Positions 29,262 to 38,108 of a stretch of 64,000 bases of DNA are shown piece by piece. The stretch spans positions 4,405,001 through 4,469,000 of the forward strand of contig NZ_CP108041.1 of the NCBI RefSeq assembly GCF_036173065.1, written 5' to 3'. A program made the translations under genes and the position numbers. The DNA comes from Rhodococcus sp. NBC_00297 (GTDB lineage: Bacteria > Actinomycetota > Actinomycetes > Mycobacteriales > Mycobacteriaceae). Position 1 is the stretch's first letter, and each line of letters begins with the position of its first letter. The notes beneath the pieces are model-generated. The model made no database searches and was not told where the DNA came from. It was given only the letters and a program-made list of their open reading frames with translations.

Positions 29262-30686
29262 TTGGCCACCAGACTCACCACTCAGGACGCGTCCTTCTAC
29301 TTCCTGGAGGCCAGTACGACTCCCATGCACGTGGGGTCGCTCGCCATCTTCCGGCTCCCGCGCGGGGGTTTCAGTTACGACGAACTGCTCACCCTCGTCG
29401 AGAGCCGGCTCGCTCTCGTTCCGCGCTATCGCCAGAAGGTGCGCGAGGTGGCCTTCGGCCTGGCTCGCCCCGTGTGGGTCGACGACCGCGACTTCGACAT
29501 CACGTACCACATCCGGCGTTCCGCGCTGCCCAAGCCGGGATCCACCGAACAGCTGCACGACCTGGTCGCGCGACTCACCTCACGCCCTCTCGATCGCACG
29601 CGTCCGCTGTGGGAGATGTACCTGGTCGAGGGTCTGGCACGGAACCGGTTCGCGATCTTCACCAAGTCGCACTCGTCGATCGTGGACGGCGACAAGGCAC
29701 TCGAGATCAGTCAGGTCATCCTGGACGCCACCAAGGCTCCGACTCCGATGGCCGAGGAGCTGTGGATGCCCGCGCGGGAACCGTCGGAGAAGGCGCTGGT
29801 CGCCGGGGCGCTCGCCGAGATGGTGTCGCGGCCGGGGGAGGGCGTGGAGGCGGTGCGCGGAGCCGTCGGTGACGTCACCCGCGCCGCCGGCGAGGCGGTA
29901 CGCGCCGTGGGCAAGTTCGCGGCGGTGGTCCGCACCGCGGCGCAGACGGCACCGACGAGTCCACTGAACACGACCATCTCCCGCAACCGCCGGTACTCGG
30001 TGGCCAAGACCGATCTCGACGACTACCGGATGGTGCGGTCGAAGTTCGGGGGGACGGTCAACGACGTCGTGCTCACGGTCGTGTCCGGTGCTCTGCGGAA
30101 CTGGTTGCTCTCGCGCGGTGAGCCCATCGGCCCGTACACGACGGTGCGCGCGATGGTGCCCCTGTCGGTGCACGCGGCCGCCACGGGGACGGGCGACGAG
30201 GGCGACGTGCCGCCCAACGAGGTCGAGTCCTTCCTCATCGATCTGCCCGTGGGCGAACCGAACGCCGTGGTGCGGTTGTCCCACGTGTCGCACGCGACGG
30301 AGGCTCACCTGGGACAGAGTCGCGGTGTGACGGCGTCGACCCTCATCACGCTGTCCGGGTTCGCGCCGGCCACGCTGCACGCGATGGGTGCGCGCGTCGG
30401 GTCGAGCCTGTCGCAGCGCATGTTCAACATCATCGTCACCAACGCCCCCGGCCCCCAGTTCCCGCTCTACGCGGGCGGTGCACGCATGCTCGAGATGTAT
30501 CCGGTGCCGCCGCTCGTGCGCAATCAGGCGCTCAGCATCGGCCTGACGTCGTACGACGGCAACGTCTACTACGGTGTGAACGCGGACCGGGCAGCGATGC
30601 CGGACATCGACGTGATCACCACGTTGCTGCACGAGGCACTCGAGGAACTGGTCGACGCGGCGCGCGACGACAAGAACGTCCGCTGA
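29262..30686 (+). CDS. WS/DGAT-family acyltransferase with altered HHxxxDG motif
   Basis: The protein belongs to the wax ester synthase/diacylglycerol acyltransferase family: N-terminal LTTQDASFYFLEASTTPMHVG, ITYHIRRSALPKPG, the RPLDRTRPLWEMYLVEGL motif, and C-terminal NIIVTNAPGPQFPLY and NEVESFLIDLPV. The catalytic block reads KSHSSIVDG. Aligned to HHxxxDG, His137 is kept but the second, catalytic His is Ser138. This resembles the Rv3234c/Rv3233c (tgs3) region, and enzymatic activity is uncertain. I start at TTG 29262 (MATRL, about 474 aa) behind GAGGGG; GTG 29217 is the alternative without a ribosome site. Confidence 0.85.
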   Translation: MATRLTTQDASFYFLEASTTPMHVGSLAIFRLPRGGFSYDELLTLVESRLALVPRYRQKVREVAFGLARPVWVDDRDFDITYHIRRSALPKPGSTEQLHDLVARLTSRPLDRTRPLWEMYLVEGLARNRFAIFTKSHSSIVDGDKALEISQVILDATKAPTPMAEELWMPAREPSEKALVAGALAEMVSRPGEGVEAVRGAVGDVTRAAGEAVRAVGKFAAVVRTAAQTAPTSPLNTTISRNRRYSVAKTDLDDYRMVRSKFGGTVNDVVLTVVSGALRNWLLSRGEPIGPYTTVRAMVPLSVHAAATGTGDEGDVPPNEVESFLIDLPVGEPNAVVRLSHVSHATEAHLGQSRGVTASTLITLSGFAPATLHAMGARVGSSLSQRMFNIIVTNAPGPQFPLYAGGARMLEMYPVPPLVRNQALSIGLTSYDGNVYYGVNADRAAMPDIDVITTLLHEALEELVDAARDDKNVR

Positions 30687-30710
30687 CGACGGTGAGGGAA
30701 TGAGGCGCAG

Positions 30711-31250
30711 GTGAGGGTGTTCGTTCCGGCGACCATGCGGATGTTGCAGACACTGGTGGACGAGGGTGAGTTCTCGCCGATCAGTCGGACGGCCTTCGCC
30801 GTGACGCCGACGTTGCGGGAGGCGTACGTCTCCGGTGACGACGACGAGTTGGCCGACGTCGCGCTGCGGGAGGCCGCGCGGGCGTCGCTGCGCCTGATCG
30901 GCGGTGAGCCGGAACTCGACTCAGACGATGACGGGGACGCCGACGAGGTCGCCGACGCCACTCCGAGCTTCCGCCGCGTCGTCATCGCCGCCGACGTCGA
31001 TCCGGTGACCCTGCGTCCCGATCTCGATGACGCCGTGGTCCGCCTGCCGGCACCGCTCGCCCTGACGGAGGTGGCGGCGGTCCACGTCGATCTCGCGGCG
31101 GCCGAGTCCGCCGTGAGCGCCGCTGTCGCCGCGGTGGACGCGGCCGACCTGGGGGATCCCGACGCCGAGTTCGTGCTGGGCGACGTCGAGGATCACGAAC
31201 TCGCCTGGTACGCACCGCAGGAGATACCGTTTCTCCTGGAACTGCTCTGA
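30711..31250 (+). CDS. DUF6912 family protein (Rv3231c-like)
   Basis: The 179-residue acidic protein begins MRVFVPATMRMLQTLVDEG and ends DHELAWYAPQEIPFLLELL. These ends are typical of a conserved actinobacterial family between the acyltransferase and the desA3 reductase. No catalytic motif or membrane segment is visible and no function is known. It starts 24 bases after the acyltransferase, so it is probably co-transcribed. Confidence 0.8.
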   Translation: MRVFVPATMRMLQTLVDEGEFSPISRTAFAVTPTLREAYVSGDDDELADVALREAARASLRLIGGEPELDSDDDGDADEVADATPSFRRVVIAADVDPVTLRPDLDDAVVRLPAPLALTEVAAVHVDLAAAESAVSAAVAAVDAADLGDPDAEFVLGDVEDHELAWYAPQEIPFLLELL

Positions 31251-31271
31251 CACCGGAACTGCTCTGACACC
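31238..31271 (+). repeat. 17-bp tandem duplication spanning a stop codon
   Basis: GGAACTGCTCTGACACC is repeated exactly at 31238-31254 and 31255-31271. The first copy holds the last codons and stop of the DUF6912 gene; the second lies just after, in non-coding DNA. It looks like a recent slippage event. Confidence 0.9.
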
Positions 31272-31332
31272 GCCCTGTTTCGTCGCAGTCGTCGACTGCG
31301 TCCGTGGTGGCCGCTCGACCGAGGAGATGTGA

Positions 31333-32448
31333 ATGGGAATCAAGGACTGGCTCGAAGCCCCGGCCGCGAGTGTGTCGTCCCCGCGGCGCCCGTCGCTGAA
31401 CGTGGTGCGCGGTGCGTTCGCGCGCATCACCACGCCGTTGATTCCCGACGACTACCTGCACCTGGCAAATCCACTGTGGTCCGCGCGCGAATTGCGCGGC
31501 CGCATCGTGCGGATCGAGAAGGTGACCGGCGACGCCGCGACCATCGTCATCAAGCCCGGATGGGGCTTCGACTTCGACTACCGGCCGGGGCAGTACATCG
31601 GCATCGGCCTCCACGTCGACGGTCGGTGGCACTGGCGGTCGTACTCCCTGACGTCGCCGCCCGATTGGAAGGACAAGCAGATCTCCATCGCCGTCAAGGC
31701 GATGCCGGAAGGTTTCCTGTCCTCGCATCTCGTCGGCGGTGTGCCGTCGGGCACGATCGTGCGGCTCGCCGCGCCGAAGGGGAACTTCGCCCTTCCGGAG
31801 CCGCCGCCCGCCAAGATCCTGTTCGTCACGGCCGGCAGCGGCATCACACCGGTGATCGGCATGCTGCGCAGTCTCGACTCGCGCGGCCACATGCCCGACG
31901 TGGTGCACGTGCACTCGGCTCCCACGGCGGACGACGTGATGTTCGCCTCGGAGTTGGCGGCGCTCGACGCGAAGTACGACTCGGTCGTGTCCCACGTGCA
32001 GCACACCCGCTCGGACGGCAAGTTCGATCTGGGCTCGCTCGACGAGCACTACCCGGACTGGCGCGAGCGTCAGACGTGGGCGTGCGGTCCGGCGGCGATG
32101 CTCGACGACATCGAGAGGGTGTGGCGGGAGGCAGGCATCTCGGAGAACCTGCACACCGAGCGTTTCGAGATCGTGCGCACCGGCGCGCCGAGCGACGGCG
32201 GCACGGTCACGTTCTCCGTCTCCGACCGCACGGTGGCGGTGGACGGCGCCACCACGTTGTTGGAGGCCGGTGAGAAGGCCGGTGTGCGAATGCCTTTCGG
32301 CTGCCGCATGGGTATCTGCCAGACGTGCGTGGTGCCGCTGACCGACGGTCACGTCCGAGATCTGCGCTCGGGCAAGGAGCATGCGCACGGCGAGCGGATC
32401 CAGACGTGCATCTCCGCGGCTGCCGGGGACTGCACGCTCGAACTCTGA
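31333..32448 (+). CDS. Flavin/[2Fe-2S] ferredoxin reductase, partner of DesA3-type desaturase
   Basis: The 371-residue oxidoreductase combines an FAD domain ([21 protein letters not shown]), an NAD(P) domain ([31 protein letters not shown]) and a C-terminal plant-type [2Fe-2S] domain with [11 protein letters not shown] and the fourth Cys in QTCISAAAG. In M. tuberculosis Rv3230c is the electron donor of the stearoyl-CoA desaturase DesA3. Here it sits just before two desaturase genes and may serve both. ATG 31333 follows GAGGAGATGTGA. Confidence 0.93.
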   Translation: MGIKDWLEAPAASVSSPRRPSLNVVRGAFARITTPLIPDDYLHLANPLWSARELRGRIVRIEKVTGDAATIVIKPGWGFDFDYRPGQYIGIGLHVDGRWHWRSYSLTSPPDWKDKQISIAVKAMPEGFLSSHLVGGVPSGTIVRLAAPKGNFALPEPPPAKILFVTAGSGITPVIGMLRSLDSRGHMPDVVHVHSAPTADDVMFASELAALDAKYDSVVSHVQHTRSDGKFDLGSLDEHYPDWRERQTWACGPAAMLDDIERVWREAGISENLHTERFEIVRTGAPSDGGTVTFSVSDRTVAVDGATTLLEAGEKAGVRMPFGCRMGICQTCVVPLTDGHVRDLRSGKEHAHGERIQTCISAAAGDCTLEL

Positions 32449-32591
32449 CTCCGTCGGCCCCGGGTCGCGCCGCAGGGGTGATCGCACACACACCCTGCGC
32501 ACAGGCTCGTCCGCTATTCTCGGAAAGGCCTGCCCGCCGATACCGAATCGGTGCGAGGAACGGCATACCGCGATCCGGGGAGTAGACCAGC

Positions 32592-33857
32592 ATGGCCATC
32601 ACGGACATCTTGGAGTTCGCACATCTGACCGACGAGGACATCGAGTCCCTCGGTCGTGAACTCGATGCCATCCGTCGGGACGTCGAGGACACCCGAGGAC
32701 GCAAGGACGCGGAGTACATCCGCCGCACCATCGCGCTGCAGCGCGCGCTCGAGGTCGGCGGACGGCTCGCGATCATGGGTTCCCGCTGGCGCTCGGCCGC
32801 GCTGGTGGGCGCAGGTCTGCTGGCGGCCAGCAAGATCATCGAGAACATGGAGTTGGGCCACAACGTCTCTCACGGTCAGTGGGACTGGATGAACGATCCG
32901 GAGATCCACTCCACCTCGTGGGAGTGGGACCAGACCGGTCCGTCCGCGCACTGGAAGCGTGCGCACAACTACTCGCATCACACGTACACCAACATCGTCG
33001 GCATGGACCACGACGTGGGCTTCGGGATCCTCCGGATGACCCGCGACGAGAAGTGGCGGCCACGCAACCTGGTGCAGCCCCTGGGCAACCTGGTGCTGGC
33101 ACTGACGTTCGAGTGGGGCATCGCTCTGCACGACCTGGACGCGGCGAAGCTCGAGGCCGGTGTTCCCGCGACGCAGCTGCTCTCGGAGCCGAACAAGGAG
33201 TTCGCTCGGAAGGTCGCGTCGCAGGTCGGCAAGGATTTCGTGCTCTTCCCGCTGCTCGCGGGTCCGGCGTGGCGTCGTGCACTCGGGGCGAACCTCACCG
33301 CCAACGTGGTGCGGAACCTGTGGGCGTACGCCGTGATCTTCTGCGGTCACTTCCCGGACGGCGCCGAGAAGTTCACGATGGGCCAGTTCGAGACGGAGAC
33401 CCACGAGGAGTGGTACCTCCGGCAGATGCTCGGCAGCGCCAACTTCACGGCCGGCCCCACGATGGCGTTCATGAGCGGCAACCTCTGCTACCAGATCGAG
33501 CATCACCTGTTCCCGGACCTGCCGAGCAACCGGTACGCCGAGGTGGCCGTCCGGGTGCGCGCCCTGTGCGACAAGTACGACCTGCCGTACACCACCGGCA
33601 ACCTGGCGACCCAGTACTGGAAGGCGCTGCGCACCATCTTCAAGCTGTCGCTGCCCGACCAGCTGCTTCGTCGCACGTCGGACGATGCGCCGGAGACCAG
33701 TTCGGAGCGCCGTTTCCAGAGCTCCGGCTCCTCCGTCGTGGACCGGGTGCGGTTCGATCCGGTCACCGGTCGCAAGCGCGGACTGCGGTCGGCCCTGCAC
33801 GAGGCGCGGCTCGAGGCGCGTCAGGCAGTGAAGCGGGTCACAGATACGACGGCGTAA
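32592..33857 (+). CDS. desA3: DesA3-type acyl-CoA delta-9 desaturase, first copy
   Basis: This is a membrane di-iron desaturase making oleoyl-type acyl-CoA. The 421 residues have the eight-histidine signature: GHNVSH at 89-94 (HxxxH), HNYSHH at 125-130 (HxxxHH) and QIEHHLFPDLP near 300. ATG 32592 lies 143 bases after the reductase gene. The C-terminal tail (from about 355) is hydrophilic and basic, as in DesA3, where it controls protein turnover. It is paralogous to the next gene: the two align without gaps for at least the first 140 residues, with identical histidine positions. Confidence 0.94.
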   Translation: MAITDILEFAHLTDEDIESLGRELDAIRRDVEDTRGRKDAEYIRRTIALQRALEVGGRLAIMGSRWRSAALVGAGLLAASKIIENMELGHNVSHGQWDWMNDPEIHSTSWEWDQTGPSAHWKRAHNYSHHTYTNIVGMDHDVGFGILRMTRDEKWRPRNLVQPLGNLVLALTFEWGIALHDLDAAKLEAGVPATQLLSEPNKEFARKVASQVGKDFVLFPLLAGPAWRRALGANLTANVVRNLWAYAVIFCGHFPDGAEKFTMGQFETETHEEWYLRQMLGSANFTAGPTMAFMSGNLCYQIEHHLFPDLPSNRYAEVAVRVRALCDKYDLPYTTGNLATQYWKALRTIFKLSLPDQLLRRTSDDAPETSSERRFQSSGSSVVDRVRFDPVTGRKRGLRSALHEARLEARQAVKRVTDTTA

Positions 33858-33888
33858 CCTACGGGTGCGTAACTTCCGGTAGAGTAAC
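33854..33888 (+). promoter_or_regulatory. Three GTAAC repeats at 15-bp spacing before the second desaturase
   Basis: GTAAC occurs at 33854-33858, 33869-33873 and 33884-33888, exactly 15 bases apart. The first overlaps the stop codon of the upstream desaturase. Such an array in the 79-base gap before a desaturase suggests a binding site for a fatty-acid or envelope-responsive regulator. GTAAC half-sites have been reported for MtrA-type regulators, but usually with shorter spacing, so no factor is assigned. Confidence 0.5.
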
Positions 33889-33936
33889 CACGGTCAGGCC
33901 CACACGGGCATCGACCACCTGCCGAGGAGTGACCAC

Positions 33937-35187
33937 ATGGCGATTTCCGACGTCAAGGAATATGCCCACCTCACCGAGGCCGACGTCGAGGCGCTGGGCC
34001 ATGAACTCGACGCGTTGCGTCGGGAGATCGAAGAGTCGCGCGGCGAGAAGGATGCGCGGTACATCCGCAACACCATCCGTTTCCAGCGCTCCCTCGAGGC
34101 CCTCGGCCGCACCACGATGCTCGCCAGCAACCACCGCGCCGCGTGGTGGGCCGGTAGCGCGATGCTCGGTGTCTCGAAGATCGTCGAGAACATGGAGCTC
34201 GGCCACAACGTCATGCACGGCCAGTGGGACTGGATGAACGACCCGGAGATCCATTCCACCTCGTGGGAATGGGACAACACCGGTCCGTCCGAGCACTGGA
34301 AGCAGACCCACAACTACATCCATCACAAGTACACCAACGTGCTGGGCATGGACGACGACGTGGGCTACGGCCTCATCCGCGTCACGCGTGACCGCAAGTG
34401 GGTCCCGTTCAATGCCGGCAACCTCGTGTACAACACGCTGCTGATGCTCCTGTTCGAGTACGGCGTGGCGGTACAGCATCTCGAGCTGGGCAAGGCCGTG
34501 AAAGGCCGTGTGCCCAAGGAGGAGACGCGACGCAAGCTGAAGGAGGTCGGCGACAAGGTCGGCCGCCAGATGCTGAAGGACTATGCGATCACGCCGGCCA
34601 TCACGTCGCTGTCGCCCGCCGCGTCCTACCGGAAGACGTTGACCGCCAACATCATGGCGAACGTCATCCGTAACATCTGGACGAACGCCGTCATCTTCTG
34701 CGGTCACTTCCCGGACGGTGCGGAGAAGTTCACGCGCCACGACCTCCAGGACGAGACGCAGGGGCAGTGGTACCTCCGACAGATGTTGGGCAGCGCCAAC
34801 TTCCACGCCGGACCGACCCTCGCCTTCATGTCAGGCAACCTCTGCTACCAGATCGAGCACCACGTGTTCCCCGATTTGCCGAGCAACCGGCTCGCCGCGA
34901 TCAGTGTGCGGGTCCGCGAACTGTGCGAGAAGTACGACCTGCCGTACACCACAGGGCCTTTCCTCGCCCAGTACGGCAAGTCCTGGCGCACCATCGCGAA
35001 GCTGTCGCTCCCCGACAAGTACCTCAAGGCCACGGCGGACGACGCACCGGAGACGGCATCCGAGCGCAAGTTCGGGGGCAACGTCACCTCGACGGTCGAC
35101 CCGGTGACCGGACGTCGTTCCGGTCTGCTGAGCGCGATAAAGCAGGGTAAGGGCGGCACGGGACTGCGAAAGCTGCTCTCGCGCTGA
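33937..35187 (+). CDS. DesA3-type acyl-CoA delta-9 desaturase, second copy
   Basis: The 416-residue paralogue of the preceding gene has the same histidine boxes: GHNVMH at 89-94, HNYIHH at 125-130 and QIEHHVFPDLP. Differences cluster in the middle (residues about 155-205, with a Lys/Arg-rich insertion AVKGRVPKEETRRK) and in the C-terminal tail, which is shorter and ends LRKLLSR. ATG 33937 follows GAGGAGTGACC. The separate promoter region with GTAAC repeats suggests its own control. Whether both share substrates is unknown. It converges on rsgA with only a 19-base gap. Confidence 0.92.
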   Translation: MAISDVKEYAHLTEADVEALGHELDALRREIEESRGEKDARYIRNTIRFQRSLEALGRTTMLASNHRAAWWAGSAMLGVSKIVENMELGHNVMHGQWDWMNDPEIHSTSWEWDNTGPSEHWKQTHNYIHHKYTNVLGMDDDVGYGLIRVTRDRKWVPFNAGNLVYNTLLMLLFEYGVAVQHLELGKAVKGRVPKEETRRKLKEVGDKVGRQMLKDYAITPAITSLSPAASYRKTLTANIMANVIRNIWTNAVIFCGHFPDGAEKFTRHDLQDETQGQWYLRQMLGSANFHAGPTLAFMSGNLCYQIEHHVFPDLPSNRLAAISVRVRELCEKYDLPYTTGPFLAQYGKSWRTIAKLSLPDKYLKATADDAPETASERKFGGNVTSTVDPVTGRRSGLLSAIKQGKGGTGLRKLLSR

Positions 35188-35206
35188 TCGATCGGTCGGA
35201 GCTCCG

Positions 35207-36184
35207 TCAGTAGGAGTCGTTCGACATCACGGCCACCAACAGCAGGCGAACCGCGGCGACGCGGTTCGCCTGCTGTCCTGTCAGGGTGTCCAGAGCGCAC
35301 TCCGGGTCGGCCGGCGGCCCGAGGTGTGTGCAGCCGCGCGGGCAGTCCTCGATGGTGACGGCGAGGTCCGAGAACGCCGCGACGACATCCTCCGGCGAGA
35401 TGTGGGCCAGCCCGAAGGACCGGATACCGGGAGTGTCGATGACCCAGCCTCCACCCGGAAGATGCAGCGACACCGACTGAGTCGACGTGTGCCGTCCCTT
35501 GCCGACGCCGGAGACGATGCCGACGGCGCGATGTGCCTCCGGCACCAGCCGGTTCACCAAGGTCGACTTGCCCACCCCCGAGTGGCCGATCAGCGCGGAC
35601 GACTTCCCAGTGATCATCGCCAGGAGCTCGTCCAGCGGACGGTCCCGGCCCACCAGCACCACCGGCACGTCGAGGTCGGCGAAGACGGCGGCGAACTCGT
35701 CGGACGACGCCAAGTCGTCCTTCGTCAGACACAGCACGGGTCGGAGACCACCCACGAACGCTGCCACCATCGCGCGCTCGACGAAGCCCGAGCGGGGTGG
35801 CGGGTCGGCCAACGCCACCACGATCAGCAGCTGGTCCGCGTTGGCCACCACGACACGCTCGTACGGATCCGTGTCGTCGGCGGTGCGCCGCAGCACCGTT
35901 CGTCGTTCGTCCACGCGGACGATGCGGGCCAGGGCGTCGACGCGTCCCGAGACGTCGCCGACGATGCCCACCGCGTCACCGACGACGATCGGGGTCCGGC
36001 CCAGCTCGCGCGCTCGCATGGCGACCACGAGGCGCTCTGGATCATTGTCGATCACGCAGCCCCACCGGCCGCGATCCACCGACACCACCATCGCGTCCGA
36101 GGCGTCGGCGTGGGTGGGCCGGGTCTTCGTTCGTGGGCGCGTGCCCTTGCCCGGCCGGACGCGGACGTCCGACTCGTCGTACAC
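35207..36184 (-). CDS. rsgA: Ribosome small subunit-dependent GTPase A
   Basis: RsgA is a circularly permuted GTPase that checks 30S maturation. The 325 residues have an OB-fold region (VVGDAVGIVGDVSGRVDALARI), G4 first (LTKDD), then G1 GHSGVGKSTLVN, G3 DTPG and the C-terminal zinc knuckle DCPRGCTHLGPPADPEC. The start is GTG 36184, 8 bases after the aroA stop, giving an aroA-rsgA operon as in mycobacteria. The 3' coding end contains a 17-base inverted repeat that is probably the terminator of the convergent desaturase gene. Confidence 0.94.
   Translation of the reverse strand: MYDESDVRVRPGKGTRPRTKTRPTHADASDAMVVSVDRGRWGCVIDNDPERLVVAMRARELGRTPIVVGDAVGIVGDVSGRVDALARIVRVDERRTVLRRTADDTDPYERVVVANADQLLIVVALADPPPRSGFVERAMVAAFVGGLRPVLCLTKDDLASSDEFAAVFADLDVPVVLVGRDRPLDELLAMITGKSSALIGHSGVGKSTLVNRLVPEAHRAVGIVSGVGKGRHTSTQSVSLHLPGGGWVIDTPGIRSFGLAHISPEDVVAAFSDLAVTIEDCPRGCTHLGPPADPECALDTLTGQQANRVAAVRLLLVAVMSNDSY
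35239..35276 (+). terminator. 17-bp perfect hairpin inside the rsgA 3' coding end
   Basis: Bases 35239-35255 pair perfectly with 35260-35276 across the loop GCGA. The core is GGCGAACCGCG against CGCGGTTCGCC. It lies 52 bases after the stop of the plus-strand desaturase but within the coding end of the minus-strand rsgA (QQANRVAAVRLL). The position and stability suggest the desaturase terminator has been accommodated in the opposing gene. Confidence 0.7.
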
Positions 36185-36192
36185 CCGCCGGA

Positions 36193-37485
36193 TCAGCGTG
36201 CACCACCTCCGGCCAGCATGGCGCTCCAGAGGGTCGCGAACCCCGGCAGCGTCTTGGCGGTGGAGTCGATGTCGTCGACCTCGACGCTCGGGACGACCAG
36301 ACCGATCACGGCGCCCGCCGTGGCCATGCGATGGTCGGCGTACGCCCGCCAGGGTCCGCCGTGCAGCGGCGCCGGCTCGATGATCAGGCCGTCCTCGGTC
36401 TCCTCGACACCGCAGCCGAGAGCACCGAGTTCCGCCGTGAGTGCGGCGAGCCGATCCGTCTCGTGCCCGCGCAGATGGGCGATCCCGCGCAGGCGCGAGG
36501 GTGACCCGGCCAGGGCCGCCATCGCCGCGACCGTGGGGGTCAGCTCGCCGATGTCGTGCAGGTCCACGTCGACGCCCTCGAGCTTCTCGGGCCCCCGCGC
36601 CGTGAGCGACTCGGCAGTGAGCAGCACCTCGGCCCCCATCGACGTGAGGATGTCGCGGAACGCGTCACCGGGCTGCGTCGTCCGGGCAGGCCACCGGGGC
36701 ACGGTCACCTCACCGCCCGTGACGGCCGCCGCGGCGAGGAACGGGGTCGCGTTGGACAGGTCCGGTTCCACGACACGGTCGACCGGAGCCACGGCGCCGG
36801 GATGCACCCGCCACCGGTTCGGAATGCCGGAGTTCTTGGGAGTCTCCACCTCGATCCCGCTCTCGCGCAGCATCTCCACCGTCATGTCGATGTGAGGCAT
36901 CGACGGCACCGGGGGACCGACGTGCTCGACGACGAGGCCCTCGTCGAACCGCGCCGCCGAGAGCAGGAGCCCCGACACGAACTGGGACGACCCGGACGCG
37001 TCCAGTCGGACCGTGCCCCCGCGGACACGGCCCGTGCCGTCGACGACGAACGGCAACCGGTCCCCGCTCACGGGAACACCCAGGGCGCGGAGCGCGTCGA
37101 GAATGGTCTGCTGCGGGCGCGAGCGGGCGTGCTCGTCGCCGTCGAAGCGCGAGCGACCGGTGGCCAGCGCGGCGACGGGGGGAACGAAGCGCATGACGGT
37201 GCCCGCCAGCCCGCAGTCCACGTCGCCGCCGCGGCCGGGTCCGGGGGTGACCCGCACCGTCGTCCCGTCGTCGTCGGGAGACTCCACGACGGCACCCAGG
37301 GTGCGCAGCGCATCGATCATCAGATCGGTGTCACGGCTGCGCAGAGCGCCGGTCACCGTCGACGGTCCGTCCGCGAGCGCGGCCAGGATCAGGGCGCGAT
37401 TGGTGATCGACTTCGACCCCGGGAGGTCGACGGTCGCACGGACGGGCTGCGGGGCGAGGGGCGCGATCCAGGACGTCACGGTCAC
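36193..37485 (-). CDS. aroA: 3-phosphoshikimate 1-carboxyvinyltransferase (EPSP synthase)
   Basis: The shikimate-pathway enzyme joins PEP to shikimate-3-phosphate. The 430 residues have [19 protein letters not shown] (substrate-binding Lys/Ser), [18 protein letters not shown] in place of the more usual [31 protein letters not shown] and [15 protein letters not shown] near the end. The N-terminal region is class I-like. GTG 37485 overlaps the upstream deacylase stop (GTGA), and rsgA follows after 8 bases. The enzyme is the known target of glyphosate; class I forms are usually sensitive. Confidence 0.95.
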   Translation of the reverse strand: MTVTSWIAPLAPQPVRATVDLPGSKSITNRALILAALADGPSTVTGALRSRDTDLMIDALRTLGAVVESPDDDGTTVRVTPGPGRGGDVDCGLAGTVMRFVPPVAALATGRSRFDGDEHARSRPQQTILDALRALGVPVSGDRLPFVVDGTGRVRGGTVRLDASGSSQFVSGLLLSAARFDEGLVVEHVGPPVPSMPHIDMTVEMLRESGIEVETPKNSGIPNRWRVHPGAVAPVDRVVEPDLSNATPFLAAAAVTGGEVTVPRWPARTTQPGDAFRDILTSMGAEVLLTAESLTARGPEKLEGVDVDLHDIGELTPTVAAMAALAGSPSRLRGIAHLRGHETDRLAALTAELGALGCGVEETEDGLIIEPAPLHGGPWRAYADHRMATAGAVIGLVVPSVEVDDIDSTAKTLPGFATLWSAMLAGGGAR

Positions 37486-37991
37486 AGTCTCTCACTGGCG
37501 GACGCGCGTCGGATGTCCGCGACGGTCGCGGCGGTCGCCCGGACGAGATCCTGTGCGGAGAGTTCGATCTCCAGACCGCGCCGACCGCCGCTGCAGAAGA
37601 GGGTCGAGTGCCCGAGTGCCGACGTGTCGACGACCGTGGGCAGGGGCGTGCGCTGACCGAGCGGGGAGACGCCCCCCAGGACGTAGCCCGTCGACCGGCG
37701 CACGGCTGCGGGATCGGCCATCGACACCTTGCTCGCCCCGAGGGCGGCGGCGACGGACTTCAGGGCGAGCATGTCCGGCACGGGAAGAACCGCGACCGCC
37801 AACGAGGAGCCCGTCGACACGACCAGGGTCTTGAACACCCGATCCGCCGACACACCGAGGCCGGCGGACAGTGCGTCGACCGCCTCGTCGCCGTACTGCT
37901 CGGTGCCGCGGTCGTGCTCGTAGGTGTGGACGGTGAACTCGATTCCGAGACGCGTCAGCATCGTCGTCGCGGGAGTAGCCGATCCGGCCAT
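37482..37991 (-). CDS. ybaK: YbaK/EbsC-type aminoacyl-tRNA deacylase (Cys-tRNA(Pro))
   Basis: The 169-residue protein has the YbaK fold: [29 protein letters not shown] with the conserved Lys, [11 protein letters not shown] and the C-terminal [18 protein letters not shown]. YbaK hydrolyses mischarged Cys-tRNA(Pro). ATG 37991 has a weak upstream AGGGA; an upstream in-frame GTG is possible. The stop overlaps the aroA start (GTGA), making a ybaK-aroA-rsgA operon. The upstream region holds the large palindrome before sigH. Confidence 0.88.
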   Translation of the reverse strand: MAGSATPATTMLTRLGIEFTVHTYEHDRGTEQYGDEAVDALSAGLGVSADRVFKTLVVSTGSSLAVAVLPVPDMLALKSVAAALGASKVSMADPAAVRRSTGYVLGGVSPLGQRTPLPTVVDTSALGHSTLFCSGGRRGLEIELSAQDLVRATAATVADIRRASASERL

Positions 37992-38026
37992 GGCGTCGTG
38001 GTCCCTTCCCACCGTGATCACCCGCC

Positions 38027-38090
38027 CCGCGAGTACGGCCAGAACGTCGTGATCGGCTGCTGGTACACGACATTCTGGCCGTACTCGCGG
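38027..38090. repeat. 25-bp imperfect palindrome between divergent ybaK and sigH
   Basis: Positions 38027-38051 and 38066-38090 are inverted copies of 25 bases with a single mismatch (38045/38072) and a 14-base spacer. The perfect outer part is CCGCGAGTACGGCCAGAA against its complement. Both flanking genes are transcribed away from it, so it is not a terminator for either. It is either a long operator, a cruciform or a 5' leader hairpin of the ybaK operon, and it ends 19 bases before the -35 of the candidate SigH promoter. Confidence 0.85.
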
Positions 38091-38108
38091 AGACGGTCCG
38101 GCAGCGGG

